From Chrysopilus asiliformis (lineage: Eukaryota > Arthropoda > Insecta > Diptera > Rhagionidae): a stretch of DNA of 64,000 bases. Where the stretch lies: positions 32,391,943-32,455,942 of the forward strand of contig OZ035962.1 of NCBI GenBank assembly GCA_964034945.1, given 5' to 3'. Below the pieces are notes generated by a model that did no database searches, was not told the DNA's origin, and saw only the letters and a program-made list of their open reading frames with translations. Both the position numbers and the translations under genes were made by a program. This document shows, piece after piece, positions 1-10,030 of the stretch (the stretch's first letter is position 1; each line of letters opens with the position of its first letter).

Positions 1-231
1 ATTAACGAACTTAGCCTCGCATTTTCCTAAAAACGGATCTGCACAAAATTTCAAGTCTCTAGCTCAATCTGTGCGCCCGCAATCCGGGCCACAGACGGAC
101 ATGCTAAATTCAATTTTTTTTAGCATTCTAAACACACTGGTGTAATTCATTTTTTTGTGCGATGACGGGGTCTTGGCATTACAAACGGTAATGCAAAGTT
201 AATATACCCTTTGGTTTACCATACGGGTATA
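1..231 (-). repeat. Family A DINE-like element, cut by window edge
   Basis: Partial copy of the commonest repeat in the window, entering mid-element. It has the conserved block 'ttaacgaacttagcctcgc', a much reduced microsatellite (one ACAGACGGACATGC), and the terminal block ending CACCATACGGGTAT. Strand is given by the sense in which the microsatellite reads GTCT/GTCC. The layout (hairpin-forming TATACCC end, a GTTTGTAACGC block, a GTCY microsatellite) is that of the dipteran INE-1/DINE-1 and mini-me elements, which are regarded as Helentron-related non-autonomous transposons. Assignment to that group is inference from architecture. Confidence 0.75.
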
Positions 232-343
232 AAAATGTCATTTTTGGCATCAGTATTATACGACCAAATACATCAATGAATGTCAATATTTTTGAGAAAA
301 TCCAAAATTATAAAAATTGTCCCCTTACAGTTTTTATTATATA

Positions 344-462
344 GATGGGAAAAAAGTAAAGTGGACACATCTACAGATAGAGAGCTTCCTTTAAAAAAAG
401 AATAATCAAAATCGATTTTAAGCTGGAGCTGTGTCGAAAGAAATACATACAAAATCGCTTCC
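344..462. repeat. Repeat L, copy 1
   Basis: This stretch recurs in the same orientation at about 2912-3040. Shared phrases are 'gggaaaaaagtaaa', 'atctacag', 'tttaaaaaaagaat' and 'acaaaatcgctt'. Class unknown. No coding capacity. Confidence 0.6.
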
Positions 463-759
463 GAGTGATACTTTTGAGCCTCCTATTGACCAGGATTCAT
501 GGCGAAAATCACGGTTTAAAAACACCCAAACCCCCCTTACCCCCCGTTCACTCCATCAGCGGTAAAATTTCGAAAAATCTCGCCTTAGTGAGCGCCTACG
601 CGATGGTTGGGACATATTCTGAAAGTTTCAAGTCTATCTTCAGGGGTTTGGGCTAGCGTCAGAGAAGATGATTTTCACTTTTTCCAATAAAAGACGATGC
701 GTAACAGATATTTTTAATTTTACGTTTAAAAAACTCAATTTCAACAAAAAAATAAAAAT

Positions 760-835
760 AAAAATATTTTGCCACCGCTTAGAATTGAATCCGTATCTGG
801 CGTGATGTAGTTTACACTTATTCAGTAGTAAGAAT
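760..835 (-). repeat. tRNA-like SINE module 1
   Basis: On the minus strand this contains a pol III B-box-like GGATTCAATTCT followed by a short acceptor-like stretch. Its upstream sequence is shared with two further modules at 2590-2665 and 2740-2830, and the AT-rich flanks are also similar. It is best read as the head of a tRNA-derived SINE, not a functional tRNA: no full cloverleaf with paired acceptor stem can be drawn. Confidence 0.45.
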
Positions 836-866
836 ATAAATTTGAAAGATAAATTAAGTAATAAAA

Positions 867-1460
867 CATAACAAAAGCTATAATTGCCAATCTCGCAATT
901 ATTGAAAACCCGTATGGTGATTTAAGTGAACGGCGAACCGTTATATCAAAATTCCACTTTGAAGTCAAATTTTCTAATAAGAATTTCTAAAATTTATTCC
1001 AATCGGCTTTTTATGTATGGGAGTTTTATGTAGAATCATATCCTAAATAACTTGTGTTCTTGCACTTTTTTAATAAGATGCACCGTTTTTGAGATATTCA
1101 CAAAAAACCTTTTCGTTCGTATGGGGGGTACCCCCCCTACTAATGGTCCATTTTTGCCCATTAACGAACTTAGCCTCGCATTTTACGAAAAAAGGATCTG
1201 CACAAAATTTCAAGTCTCTAGCTCAATCCGTGCGCCCGCAATCCGCGCCACAGACGGACGGACAGACAGACGGACAGACAGACAGACGGACAGACAGACA
1301 GACGGACAGACAGACAGACGGACGGACATGCAAAATTGAATTTTTTTTTATCATTCTAAACCCACTGGTGTAATTCATTTTTTTGTGTAATGACGGGATC
1401 TTGGCGTTACAAACTGTAAGGCAATGTTAGTATATCCTTTGGTTTCACCATACGGGTATA
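867..1460 (-). repeat. Family A DINE-like element, full length
   Basis: Complete copy running from CATAACAAAAGCTATAATTG to CACCATACGGGTAT. Near the first end is a palindrome around TTGCCAATCTCGCAA, then a subterminal ACCCGTATGGTGA. Its exact reverse complement TCACCATACGGGT lies at the other end, giving a 13-bp subterminal inverted repeat. A GACA/GGAC microsatellite fills about 1251-1327. Two overlapping open frames rich in Q-T-D-R are made by the microsatellite and are not genes. Confidence 0.82.
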
Positions 1461-1627
1461 AAAACAGGCAGCCATTGGGGACCAACAGAAGTGAAAACAA
1501 TAATATATGTAAGGTAATTTTGTCGTGTATTTATGCCTATATATTTTTTAACCTGAAATTTTGAAAATATATGCTAATAAGCAGTAAATGTCAAATAAAA
1601 GTCAATATGCATATTAAGGTTTGAATT

Positions 1628-1935
1628 CCTGAGCAGCACATGATTTTCTTATACAACAAATAGCTAGAGATATTTAATTCTTTCTGTATAAGAATGCCAC
1701 GTGCTGTTCAGAAATTTTCTGTGTAATTTTATTTTGCTGTATAATTTAAAAAAAAAAATCGAATTTTTGTTATTTTCTGTCTCATTTTATTTTGCTGTAT
1801 GAAATTTTCCAAAAAAGAACCGATTTTTTGTTGTGTAAGAAAGTCATGTGCTGTTCAGAAATTTCATCGCTAATTTTATTTTGCTCTATACAGTCTTCAA
1901 AAAAAAAATCGATTTTTTCTGTATAAAAAAATCAA
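1628..1935. repeat. Clustered family C termini
   Basis: The phrase 'gtgctgttcagaaatttt' or close variants occurs at about 1700 and 1848, and an inverted version (gagcagcacatgattttctt) at about 1630. The same phrase ends family C copies near 21870 and 27300. Between the direct copies runs a repeated 'attttattttgctgtat' tract. It looks like several C 3' ends piled together or a small tandem array derived from one. Confidence 0.5.
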
Positions 1936-1959
1936 ATGAAAGTAAATCAGCATTCTTAA

Positions 1960-2452
1960 CCCATTTATACGCCACCCGGTAAGAATTCTTACCACAACTT
2001 TGAATGTTCATCAAAGCTCATCAAATTACTTTTTCGTTGATTGGGTAATTGGATTTTCCCATTTTTGGCCACAAAACAGACAAAAACCCTCCCAGAAACG
2101 TAAAAATACTCGTTTCTCGCCATTGGTAAGAATTCGTACTACAAAACCTTTTTTCACATTTTTGTTTATTTTTCGAAGAATGTACCGCAAAGCGGTGAGG
2201 GGTTGAGCCCTTAGATCATTTTTATTCCAAAATCAATAAAAATTTTCACGTTTTTCTGGAAAAAATACCACATATTGAGCATATCAGAGTATTGGCTATT
2301 CGCCGTGGTTAAGAATTTTCACCACAATTTTCCGGAAAACTGTGGGTCGGAAAATTCTGAAACTTTTTGAAAGTCATATTCGACCCAAAAGTAGCTTCCA
2401 CACAAATTTTGATGGAAAAATTCCCACGCGTCTAAGAGCGGCGAAAAATGGG
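1960..2452. mobile_element. piggyBac-like MITE, TTAA-flanked
   Basis: The element begins CCCATTTATACGCC and ends GGCGAAAAATGGG, and is flanked on each side by TTAA (1956-1959 and 2453-2456). A TTAA target and CCC-initial ends are the hallmark of the piggyBac superfamily. At 493 bp it has no room for a transposase. Internally, GGTAAGAATTC and related CACCACAA words recur four times, partly as palindromes. The open frame at 2000-2206 is unrecognised and probably spurious. Confidence 0.7.
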
Positions 2453-2589
2453 TTAAGCTGTTAAATTAGCATGTCGTTGACGCGAACTCATAAGATTTTA
2501 CCTATCCAAAAATCGCCCAACGCGCCTAAAGAAGTATAATATAAATAAAATAAATAATTTAAGGTCAAAAAAAATAAATTTGAAACAAA

Positions 2590-2665
2590 ACATTTTGTCA
2601 CCACTCGGAATCGAAACCGCACATCTTGCGCATTGCAGTCTAACACTTATTCAGGAGTAAAAATG
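2590..2665 (-). repeat. tRNA-like SINE module 2
   Basis: Minus strand carries GGTTTCGATTCCGAG, a good pol III B-box, in the same setting as the modules at 760-835 and 2740-2830 (shared 'acacttattcag' to one side and 'agataaattaagtaataaaa' beyond). Likely a degenerate tRNA-derived SINE head. Confidence 0.5.
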
Positions 2666-2739
2666 TAAACTTAAAGATAAATTAAGTAATAAAATATTAA
2701 AAAAAGTAAATAAATCAAAAAAAAAGAATTGAAAAGAAA

Positions 2740-2830
2740 AAAAAAAGAATTTGTCATCGATAAGAATTGAACCCGGGCCTGGCGCATGGTAGTCCAACTT
2801 CTAACTCACTGCACTAATCGAACAGTACGA
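2740..2830 (-). repeat. tRNA-like SINE module 3
   Basis: Minus strand reads CCCGGGTTCAATTCTTATCG, a B-box with part of the T-stem, about 45 bases after a weak A-box-like segment (GTGCAGTGAGTTAG). This is the best preserved of three neighbouring tRNA-like modules. No intact acceptor stem is visible, so a SINE head is preferred over a tRNA gene. Confidence 0.5.
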
Positions 2831-2911
2831 AATGTCGTTTTAACATTGAAGACTTAGTTAGCGGCATATTTATAATTTTGAAAGGCAAATTACTAATAAA
2901 GTATTATTAAA

Positions 2912-3040
2912 AATGGGGAAAAAAGTAAAACGGACATATCTACAGCTATAGAGCTTTCATTTAAAAAAAGAATCATCAAAATCGGTTCAATAGGAACTGC
3001 AGGAGCTCTGTCGAAAGAAATCCATACAAAATCGCTTTGC
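2912..3040. repeat. Repeat L, copy 2
   Basis: Direct copy of the stretch at 344-462, in the same orientation and directly upstream of the family C copy at 3054. It may be part of a larger repeat shared by both places. Confidence 0.55.
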
Positions 3041-3053
3041 CTTTTAAATATAT

Positions 3054-3925
3054 AGATTGTATTCATGAAAAATTTCGACCTCTTAATTTTGCCTAAAAAA
3101 CATTTCCCGATCACTCCTGAGTCGATTGGAGTCATATTAAAAAAATGTCTTTCTGCCTGTCAGTCTGTGTACAAGATTTCTCAAAAACTAATAGAGCTAG
3201 CGCCATGAAATTTTATAGGCATGTTGGGTCCTGAAATGGGACGATCCTATCAACTTTTGGTGGAAATCCGTTAACCGGAAGTATCCAAAATGGCGGTTTT
3301 TCAAAAATCGCAATTTCGTTTTTCTCGATTTACTCGCAAACTACGCGTTTTTAGTGGCCTTAAGTATGACAAAAGTTGGAGAAAATAAAATTTCCCACAC
3401 TTTTGTCTTTAGCTATAACTCGATATCTCAACATGTTATCGAGATAAACCGTTATTTCCAAAAAAAAAAAAAAAAACAGTTTTTTGCGATTATCTCGAAA
3501 TCTAACGGGTTTTTGCTGACTGAATGTATGAAGTGAATTAATGAGAATGGCATTCTGCACAATTTTGTTTGTTTCCGTTATCCGTTATATTTTACCGTTA
3601 TTGAGATATTTAGATTAAAATATAAAAAATATAGTTTTGCAAACTACTTGCAAACTAACGGTTTTTCGACAAATCAGTTAAAAGAACAATTAAAGATGTT
3701 AACATTTTCTACATTTTTGCCATTTACCGTAAATTGATATCTTTTACCGTTCTCAAGTTATCTCAAATTTTGTACGTTTTTGATATTTTTGAATAAACCA
3801 AGAATTTATTGGGAGGTCGTCTTAGGTTGACAACGCGACAGGGCTCTAGCGTAAATTGCGCAGGGTCGTAGATTTTGTAGAAGAAAGTTTTGTGTTGACC
3901 ACAACTGATTTTTTTTAAATATTGA
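3054..3925 (+). repeat. Family C DINE-like element, copy 1
   Basis: Sense strand shows 'ttgtattcatgaaaaatttc', a short GTCTGTCAGTCTGT core near 3155, a long AT-rich body with repeated 'taccgtta' and 'ctcgaaaactaac' phrases, and an end carrying GTAGAAGAAAGT followed by GTTGACCACAAC. A near-identical copy lies inverted at 7288-8184. In intact copies the start carries ACTTTCTTCTAC, the exact reverse complement of the end motif. Non-coding. Confidence 0.7.
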
Positions 3926-4042
3926 CAGAACTCTCGGCCTTTGAAGTCCAGTATTTTGGTTTGTTCATATTTGTTGCCTCATCAAATTGAATTTACTTGA
4001 CCAGTTTTACAAATTATGATAATTCAACGACTTATTGGTACC

Positions 4043-4795
4043 AGATAAAAAATATCAGTTGTGATCAACACAAAACTTTCGTCTGCAATATTTAGTTTCG
4101 GAAAAAAATATGTTAAAAAAAAGATATATTTTCAAATATCTTAAAAACCGTTAAATATACGTAAAAATCGTTCAAAGGAAAAATGCAGGAAATTTTATTT
4201 TATTTGAATCCGGTTATATGCATTTTTTCATAACAAGGCATTGTTTTCGAGTAATTTTCCAAAAACCGAGAAATTTTCAAAAAAAAAACTGATTTTTTTT
4301 TCAAATATGTATACAAGTAGAATAGTTAGCAAGACAAAAAAACCGTTAAAGCAGAAAATGTATACAATTTCCTTTAATTTTTTAATATTCATTTTTTCCC
4401 AAAAACGCATAGATTTCGAAGAATTTTCAAAGCACCATATTTTTTCAAAAAAAAATTGTATGGTAGGTTCCCGTTATAGCTACCGTTACTTTTCCAAAAG
4501 TTGATAGAAAACCACGTTTTTTGTAAAATTCATTCACAAAAAATTGATAGAAAACCACGTTTTTTGTAAAATTCATTCACAAAAAATTTCAATTCGCTAG
4601 CTCAATGCGTTCTCGAGTTATTTAAGACACGTAAAATGCACAGACCGATAGACAGATGCACGGACAGGACACCCTCATAATTTTGCCTGAAACGGATTTC
4701 GTACTGATCAGAAATTTTCTATCTGCATCCGTTCTCGATTTGCTTTCCGTCATTAATACAATACTTTCTTTCTATAGCAGAGGAAAGTAAAAACC
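4043..4795 (-). repeat. Family C variant (subfamily G), copy 1
   Basis: Has the same termini as family C: 'ttgtgatcaacacaaaactt' at the left and 'aggaaagtaaaaac' at the right. The body differs, with the phrases 'gcgttctcgagttatttaag' and 'ggatttcgtactgatcagaa' shared with the copy at 9335-9610. A 43-bp unit is tandemly duplicated inside it. Confidence 0.6.
4501..4586. repeat. 43-bp exact tandem duplication
   Basis: Two consecutive identical 43-bp units (4501-4543 and 4544-4586), each starting 'ttgatagaaaaccacg'. The related repeat at 9335-9610 has one unit only, so the duplication is local and probably recent. Confidence 0.9.
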
Positions 4796-6405
4796 AAATT
4801 AATTGAGGTTTTTTTATCTTTATAACTAAAAGTAGAATTAGTATATGAAGAAAAATGAAAATTAAGAAAATTAGTTTAATGGTCATCATCAAATTTGTTT
4901 TTTTGGCGAGAATATTTGTCGCAAAAATTCCTATTTGCATAGTAATGAGAAATTTTGTAATCCCAGTTAGATTTTCTTTTAGAAAACTGGCAAATAATAG
5001 AAAAGATGAAAGCATTTGCCCTGCATAAAACGTAATTGAGTTTTGTGACACCTGGGGCACAAATTTTAGACCAGACCAATAAAGTAAAATTGACACAGAG
5101 TAAAAAAATATTCAAAATTACTTCATGAAAATATGAACCTTTCACCGCACTGCAAATTGCATATTTCTCAAGACATTAACATCAGAAGCACATGTGCACG
5201 AAATGCATTATCGTAAATTACATACATATTTCCGGAGTCATTGATAATTTATAGCGATTCACTCTAGTTGGGGGTTGATTTGATGTCGGAAGCAGTTCTT
5301 CTCTAAATACTGACTAAGGATACGAAATTCTAAGTTGACAAAGGCGTGTGTTCGTGTCAACTTTTTTTTCATACCGAAAGTGTTCAAATGGGAAATTTTA
5401 AAGCCATTTATAGGTCATGTCTGAAGAAGATTTATGAATTAGAAGACCGCAAATATACCACAATAACGGGATAACCTCCACTGATGAGTGATTCCGACAT
5501 CACAGTTTATCCTCGCCTGTCAAACTCGGTCAACGTCGATGCTGCGATAGCGCAATGAAATGAACCGTCATGGGGATATTGAGCTTTTTGCCTTATGTTG
5601 TCTTTAGAACGTGTCCCATTTCGTTTTACTGTTTAAATGTGAAATGAAATAGAGAAAAAGACTCGACACGTGATAGAAATTTAAACGACAACGAAAACAT
5701 TCGACTTCCGTAAATGGGAGGATATGAAAATGGCGACCGATATCCTGTGACTTAAATATTCCAAGAATATGTGAACGAATGATATTATGTGGTGTTGTGG
5801 GAATCTTAAAGATCAAAAATTATTTCCTCGAATTCTAGACAAACTGGAGAATTTCATTCGGTGCATTCCCCATGGCGGCGTTAGCGTGTTGTTGGAAGAA
5901 AAGAAACAGAATGGAGAATTTTTAAGTTCATATTGAGACTTAAATTTCACGATAAAATGCTGCAATAAAGTTGAACGGATATGGACTCATGATGATGGAC
6001 GGCAAAAGTCTTCCAAACATTTTATGCAAAACTATAAAAATTTTAAGTGTGAAAATGTTTTTTCAAACGGGCGCTCGCTTTTACCGTTTTGCTATATATC
6101 GGAAATTATGACAGGAAAAGGTACTCTGTATCATAAACAAATTTTACTAGAGTGAATTAGAATTATTTATGGCTGATGAAATTCAATATATTAAAATGTT
6201 ATTTTGTTGCATGAATTTTATACAGGACGACGAATTTTGAGAATATTATGTATAAGAATTGAGTTTTTTTTATTGTTCTAATAATGTTGAAAACCGTTTT
6301 TTTGTTTTTGTTTTGACCACAGACAAATTTTTATTATGAAATCTTAGGTCTTAAAATTTCATAGTAAATATTTTCGGTATTCAAATTAAAAATAATAAAT
6401 AACAA
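4796..6405. other. No feature recognised
   Basis: AT-rich sequence without a recognisable repeat end or transposase. Minus-strand open frames at 4719-5096 and 5604-5816 show no familiar domain. The first is Leu/Ile/Phe-rich and merely hydrophobic by composition. Confidence 0.5.
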
Positions 6406-6770
6406 AGTTTCGTGGGCGAAAAACGAGCACACAAAACCCTCACACGTGTGATAACTGACGTCACGAAAAAAACTCAACACACATTTCACACACATCTGAC
6501 ACGACACGTTCTCACACTTGAAATGTGAGAAATCTTTTCCACACAATCGAATTTTTGTCGCAAAACGTCTTAACGACGCTAGTCTTCCCACGAAATTTTG
6601 TCACACAATTACACACTGTGTGACGCAGATTGAGTAGTTATCAGGCGGAGTGAAACGTCTCAAAAGGTGTGATGATGAGAGACGTGTGACAGCAGTCGAA
6701 ATCGTCTGACACACTGATTTGCTATCAGACGGTGTGATAGCTCTCTGACATTTTGTGTATTTTTCTCGGT
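6406..6770. mobile_element. GTGTGA-tiled element, probably Harbinger-type
   Basis: Dense in GTGTGA/TCACAC words on both strands (for example 'cacacgtgtgataactgac' and 'atcagacggtgtgatagc'). It shares the phrase TATCAGACGG/CCGTCTGATA with the TTA-flanked element at 61190-62265. Clear terminal repeats and a target duplication could not be fixed, so the boundaries are approximate. Two open frames on the minus strand are low complexity and unconvincing. Confidence 0.45.
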
Positions 6771-6799
6771 CATTGCTTGTCAAAATTGTGCGCTTTTTT

Positions 6800-7040
6800 C
6801 AATCTATATATATAAAAATGGATGTTTGTTTATTTGAGATTACAAAACTCAAAAACTACTGGACCGATTTTTACGCCGTTTTTTGCAAAATGATCTGCGT
6901 TACCAGGGCAGGTTTTTAGCTATGTTAGATTTTCAAAATTCGAAACGGAAGGTCCTGTAAGGATAACGATTTTTCCCAAAAGTTTTTAAATTATTTATGG
7001 TTTTTTTGGTATTCTAAAATTTATGCTATAAAAAATATGA
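6800..7040. repeat. Arthropod-type interspersed repeat fragment
   Basis: Starts 'atctatatatataaaaatgg' and includes 'ctactggaccgattttta', phrasing common in dispersed repeats of many arthropod genomes. No coding sequence. It directly precedes the Harbinger transposase remnant at 7045, so it could be that element's non-coding leader. That link is inference. Confidence 0.4.
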
Positions 7041-7044
7041 AGAT

Positions 7045-7285
7045 ATGATGGATATGGCGATTTTGGCAGCCTATATTTTGGAGACCAGTGACGACGACGA
7101 ACACCTTTACGACGATGGGTCGAAAGCGCAGTTGTTGGACAAAGGATTGGGTGTCGCGACGCGAGAAAGGGGGTTTCTTTGCCAAATTGATGGTCGAATT
7201 GCGCTCTGAAGAATCCGAATTGTATCGAAATTTCTTACGGATGTCGGTCGGTCAATTCGATAATTTGCTAACAATTAGTGAAGTT
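7045..7285 (+). pseudogene. PIF/Harbinger transposase N-terminus, frameshifted and truncated
   Basis: Two frames together give the N-terminal part of a Harbinger (HARBI1-like) transposase. An acidic leader with E-T-S-D-D-D is followed, after a frame change near 7120, by W-x-x-x-W-V-S-R-R-E, then G-F-F-x-K-L-M-x-E-L-R and Y-R-N-F-L-R-M-S ending F-D-N-L-L. This W...R-F-x-N-F-x-R-M pattern is typical just ahead of the DDE domain in insect Harbinger transposases. The catalytic domain is absent because a family C element begins at about 7288. Not functional. Confidence 0.75.
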
Positions 7286-7287
7286 AT

Positions 7288-8184
7288 CAAAAAAAATATC
7301 AGTTGTGGTCAACACAAAACTTTCTTCTACAAAATCTACGACCCTGCGCAATTTACGCTAGAGCCCTGTCGCGTTGTTAACCTAAGACGACCTCCCAATA
7401 AATTCTTGGTTTATTCAAAAATATCAAAAACGTACAAAATTTGAGATAACTTGAGAACGGTAAAAGATATCAATTTACGGTAAATGGCAAAAATGTAGAA
7501 AATGTTAACATCTTTAATTATTCTTTTAACTGATTTGTCGAAAAACCGTTAGTTTGCAAATTATTCGCAAACACATGATTTTTTACATATTAATGAAAAT
7601 ATCTCAATAACGGTAAAAGATAACGGATAACGGTAAAAGACAAAATTGTGCAGAATGCCATTCTCATTAATTCACTTCATACATTCAGTCAGCAAAAACA
7701 CGTTAGTTCTCGAGATAATCGCAAAAAACTATTTTTTTGGAAATAACGGTTTATCTCGATAACAGGTTGAGATATCGAGTTATAGCTAAAGACAAAAGTG
7801 TGGGAAATTTTATTTTCTCCAACTTTTGTCATACTTAAGGCCACTAAAAACGCGTAGTTTGCGAGTAAATCGAGAAAAACGAAATTGCGATTTTTGAAAA
7901 ACCGCCATTTTGGATACTTCCGGTTAACGGATTTCCACCAAAAGTTGATAGGATCGTCCCATTTCAGGACCCAACATGCCTATAAAATTTCATGGCGCTA
8001 GCTCTATTAGTTTTTGAGAAATCTTGTACACATACTGACAGACTGACAGACAGAAAGACATTTTTTTAAATATGACTCCAATCGACTTAGGAGTGATCGG
8101 GAAATGTTTTTAGGCAAAATTAAGAGGTCGAAATTTTTCATGAATACAATACTTTATTATACTCCGTAGAAGAAAGTAAAAACA
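7288..8184 (-). repeat. Family C DINE-like element, copy 2 (complete)
   Basis: Near-identical inverted partner of the copy at 3054-3925. On the minus strand it starts GTTTTTACTTTCTTCTACGG and ends GTAGAAGAAAGTTTTGTG, so both halves of the 12-bp subterminal inverted repeat (ACTTTCTTCTAC) are present. The GTCTGT core is at about 8035-8060. Its inner end truncates a Harbinger transposase, and its other end meets the A element at 8183. Confidence 0.75.
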
Positions 8185-8819
8185 TAACAAAAGCTATAAT
8201 TGCCAACCTGGCAATCATTGGAGACCCGTATGGTGATATTCGTATCAAAATTCGAACAATTATACCAAAATTCCACTTTGAAGTCAAACTTTCCAATAAG
8301 ATTTTTAAAATTTATTCCAATCGGATTTTGATGTATGGGAGTTTTATGTAGAATTATATCCTAAATAACTTTTGTTCTTGCACTTTTTTGATAAGATGCA
8401 CCGTTTTTGAGATATTCGCAAAAAACGATTTCGTTCGTATGGGAGGTACCCCCCTAATGGTCCATTTTTGCCCATTAACGAACTTAGCCTCGCATTTTAC
8501 GAAAAACGGATTTGTGCAAACTTTCAAGTCTCTAGCTCAATCCGTGCGCCCGCAATCCGCGCCACAGACACACGGACAGACAGACGGACAGACAGACGGA
8601 CGGACGAACATGCAGAAATTAAATATTTTTATCATTCTTAACACACTGGTGTAATTCATTATACCCGTATGGTGAAACCAAAGGGTATATTAACTTTGCC
8701 TTACCGTTTGTAACGCCAAGATCTCGTCATCGCACACAAAAATGAATTACACCAGTGTGTTTAGAATGATGAAAAAAGTTGAATTTAGCATGTCCGTCCG
8801 TCTGTCCGTCCGTCTGTCC

Positions 8820-8857
<38 letters not shown>

Positions 8858-9330
8858 CTGTCTGTGGCGCGGATTGCGGGCGCACGGATTGAGCTAGAGA
8901 CTTGAAATTTTGCGCAGATCCGTTTTTCCTAAAATGCGAGGCTAAGTTCGTTAATGGGCAAAAATGGACCATTAGGGGGGGTACCCCCCATACGAACGAA
9001 AACGTTTTATGCAAATATCTCAAAAACGGTGCATCTTATCAAAAAAGTGCAAGAACAAAAGTTATTTAGGATATGATTCTACATAAAACTCCCATACATC
9101 AAAATCCGATTGGAACAAATTTTAAAAAATCTTATTGGAAAGTTTGACTTCAAAGTGGATTTTGGTACAACTGTTCGAATTTTGATACGAATACCACCAT
9201 ACGGGTCTCCAATAATTGCCAGATTGGCAATTATAGCTTTTGTTATGTTTTTTTTGTGCGATGACGGGATCTTGGCGTTACAAACGGTAAGGCAAAGTTA
9301 ATATACCCTTTGGTTTCACCATACGGGTAT
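8183..9330 (-). repeat. Family A element interrupted by another A element
   Basis: Outer copy. It begins CATAACAAAAGC at 8183 and runs to 'gtgtaattcatt' at 8660, then resumes at about 9248 with 'gtgcgatgacgggatc' and finishes at CACCATACGGGTAT. Joining the two parts restores the uninterrupted family sequence, so the inner copy (8661-9247) is a later antisense insertion into the outer copy's T-run. Confidence 0.8.
8661..9247 (+). repeat. Family A element, inserted antisense in another A
   Basis: Complete copy from ATACCCGTATGGTGAAACC to GCTTTTGTTATG. The hairpin ATACCC...GGGTAT, the GTCY microsatellite (about 8791-8865) and the TTGCCAGATTGGCAA palindrome are all present. It is flanked by T-runs from the host copy with no target duplication, which fixes the element's boundaries and target preference. 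Confidence 0.85.
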
Positions 9331-9334
9331 AAAC

Positions 9335-9610
9335 ATGTATGGGAGGTACTCTTTTTCTAAAAGTGGATAGAAAACTATGATTTTTGTAAAACTTTTTTAC
9401 AAAAAATTTTAAGTCGCTACGTCAACGCGTTCTCGAGTTATTTAAGATACGTAAATGGACAAACCGACAGACTGAAAGACCGACAGATAGGACATCCTCA
9501 TAATTCTTCCTGAAGCGGATTTCGTACTGATCAGAAATTTTCTAGTTGCCCCGTTCTGGAGTAGGTCTCAGTCATGAATTCAATACTTTCCCTCTATAGA
9601 AGAGACAAGT
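9335..9610 (-). repeat. Family C variant (subfamily G), copy 2
   Basis: Matches the repeat at 4460-4795 across 'gcgttctcgagttatttaag', a short degenerate GACAGA core and 'ggatttcgtactgatcagaa', ending with 'gacaagtaaaaac'. The 43-bp tandem duplication of the other copy is absent here. Confidence 0.65.
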
Positions 9611-10030
9611 AAAAACAGTGAAATGTAGAATTAAAGACATTAAAATTTTTCGGTTTTACAAAATCAGAAATATCTCAATAACGGTAAAGGATATTAATTT
9701 ACGGTGAAAGTCAAAAATGTAGAAAATTTTAATATCTTTAATTCTTCCAAATGATTTTTCGAAAAGCTGTTAATTTGCGAGCAATTCGCACAAATCCATT
9801 ATTTTATTTTTTAAAGAAAATATCTTAATAATAGTAAAGATAACGGATAACAGTAAAATACCAAATTGTGGTAAAAGATTCTGGTCAACGGTAAAATGCA
9901 GACTGATAGAGAGAAAGACATTTTTGTAATAATGCTCCAATCGACAAAGAATTGCTCGGGAAAAGTTTTTTAAGCAAAATTAAGAGGTCGAAAATTTTCA
10001 TCAATACAATACTTCGTATAAGAACGTAAA
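9611..10030 (-). repeat. Family C fragment
   Basis: Minus-strand phrases 'attgtattgatgaaaatttt' and 'gacctcttaattttgc', with a decayed core at about 9905, place this in family C. Body phrases with 'acggtaaag' follow. Degenerate and without clear ends. Confidence 0.55.

Noticed and set aside
1251..1327. Regular GACA/GGAC array as a CRISPR.
   Set aside because: Simple 4-8 bp microsatellite without spacers, in a eukaryotic transposon context.
1052..1373. Two overlapping plus-strand frames of about 95 codons, with many similar ones elsewhere (8727, 41162, 56259, 57369).
   Set aside because: All come from family A: the conserved 'aacgaacttagcctcgc' block plus the GACA/GGAC microsatellite read as Q-T-D-R. 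Frames shift freely between copies.
4719..5096. 125-codon hydrophobic minus-strand frame as a membrane protein.
   Set aside because: Leu/Ile/Phe content follows from AT-rich DNA. It overlaps the end of a family C variant and shows no family signature.
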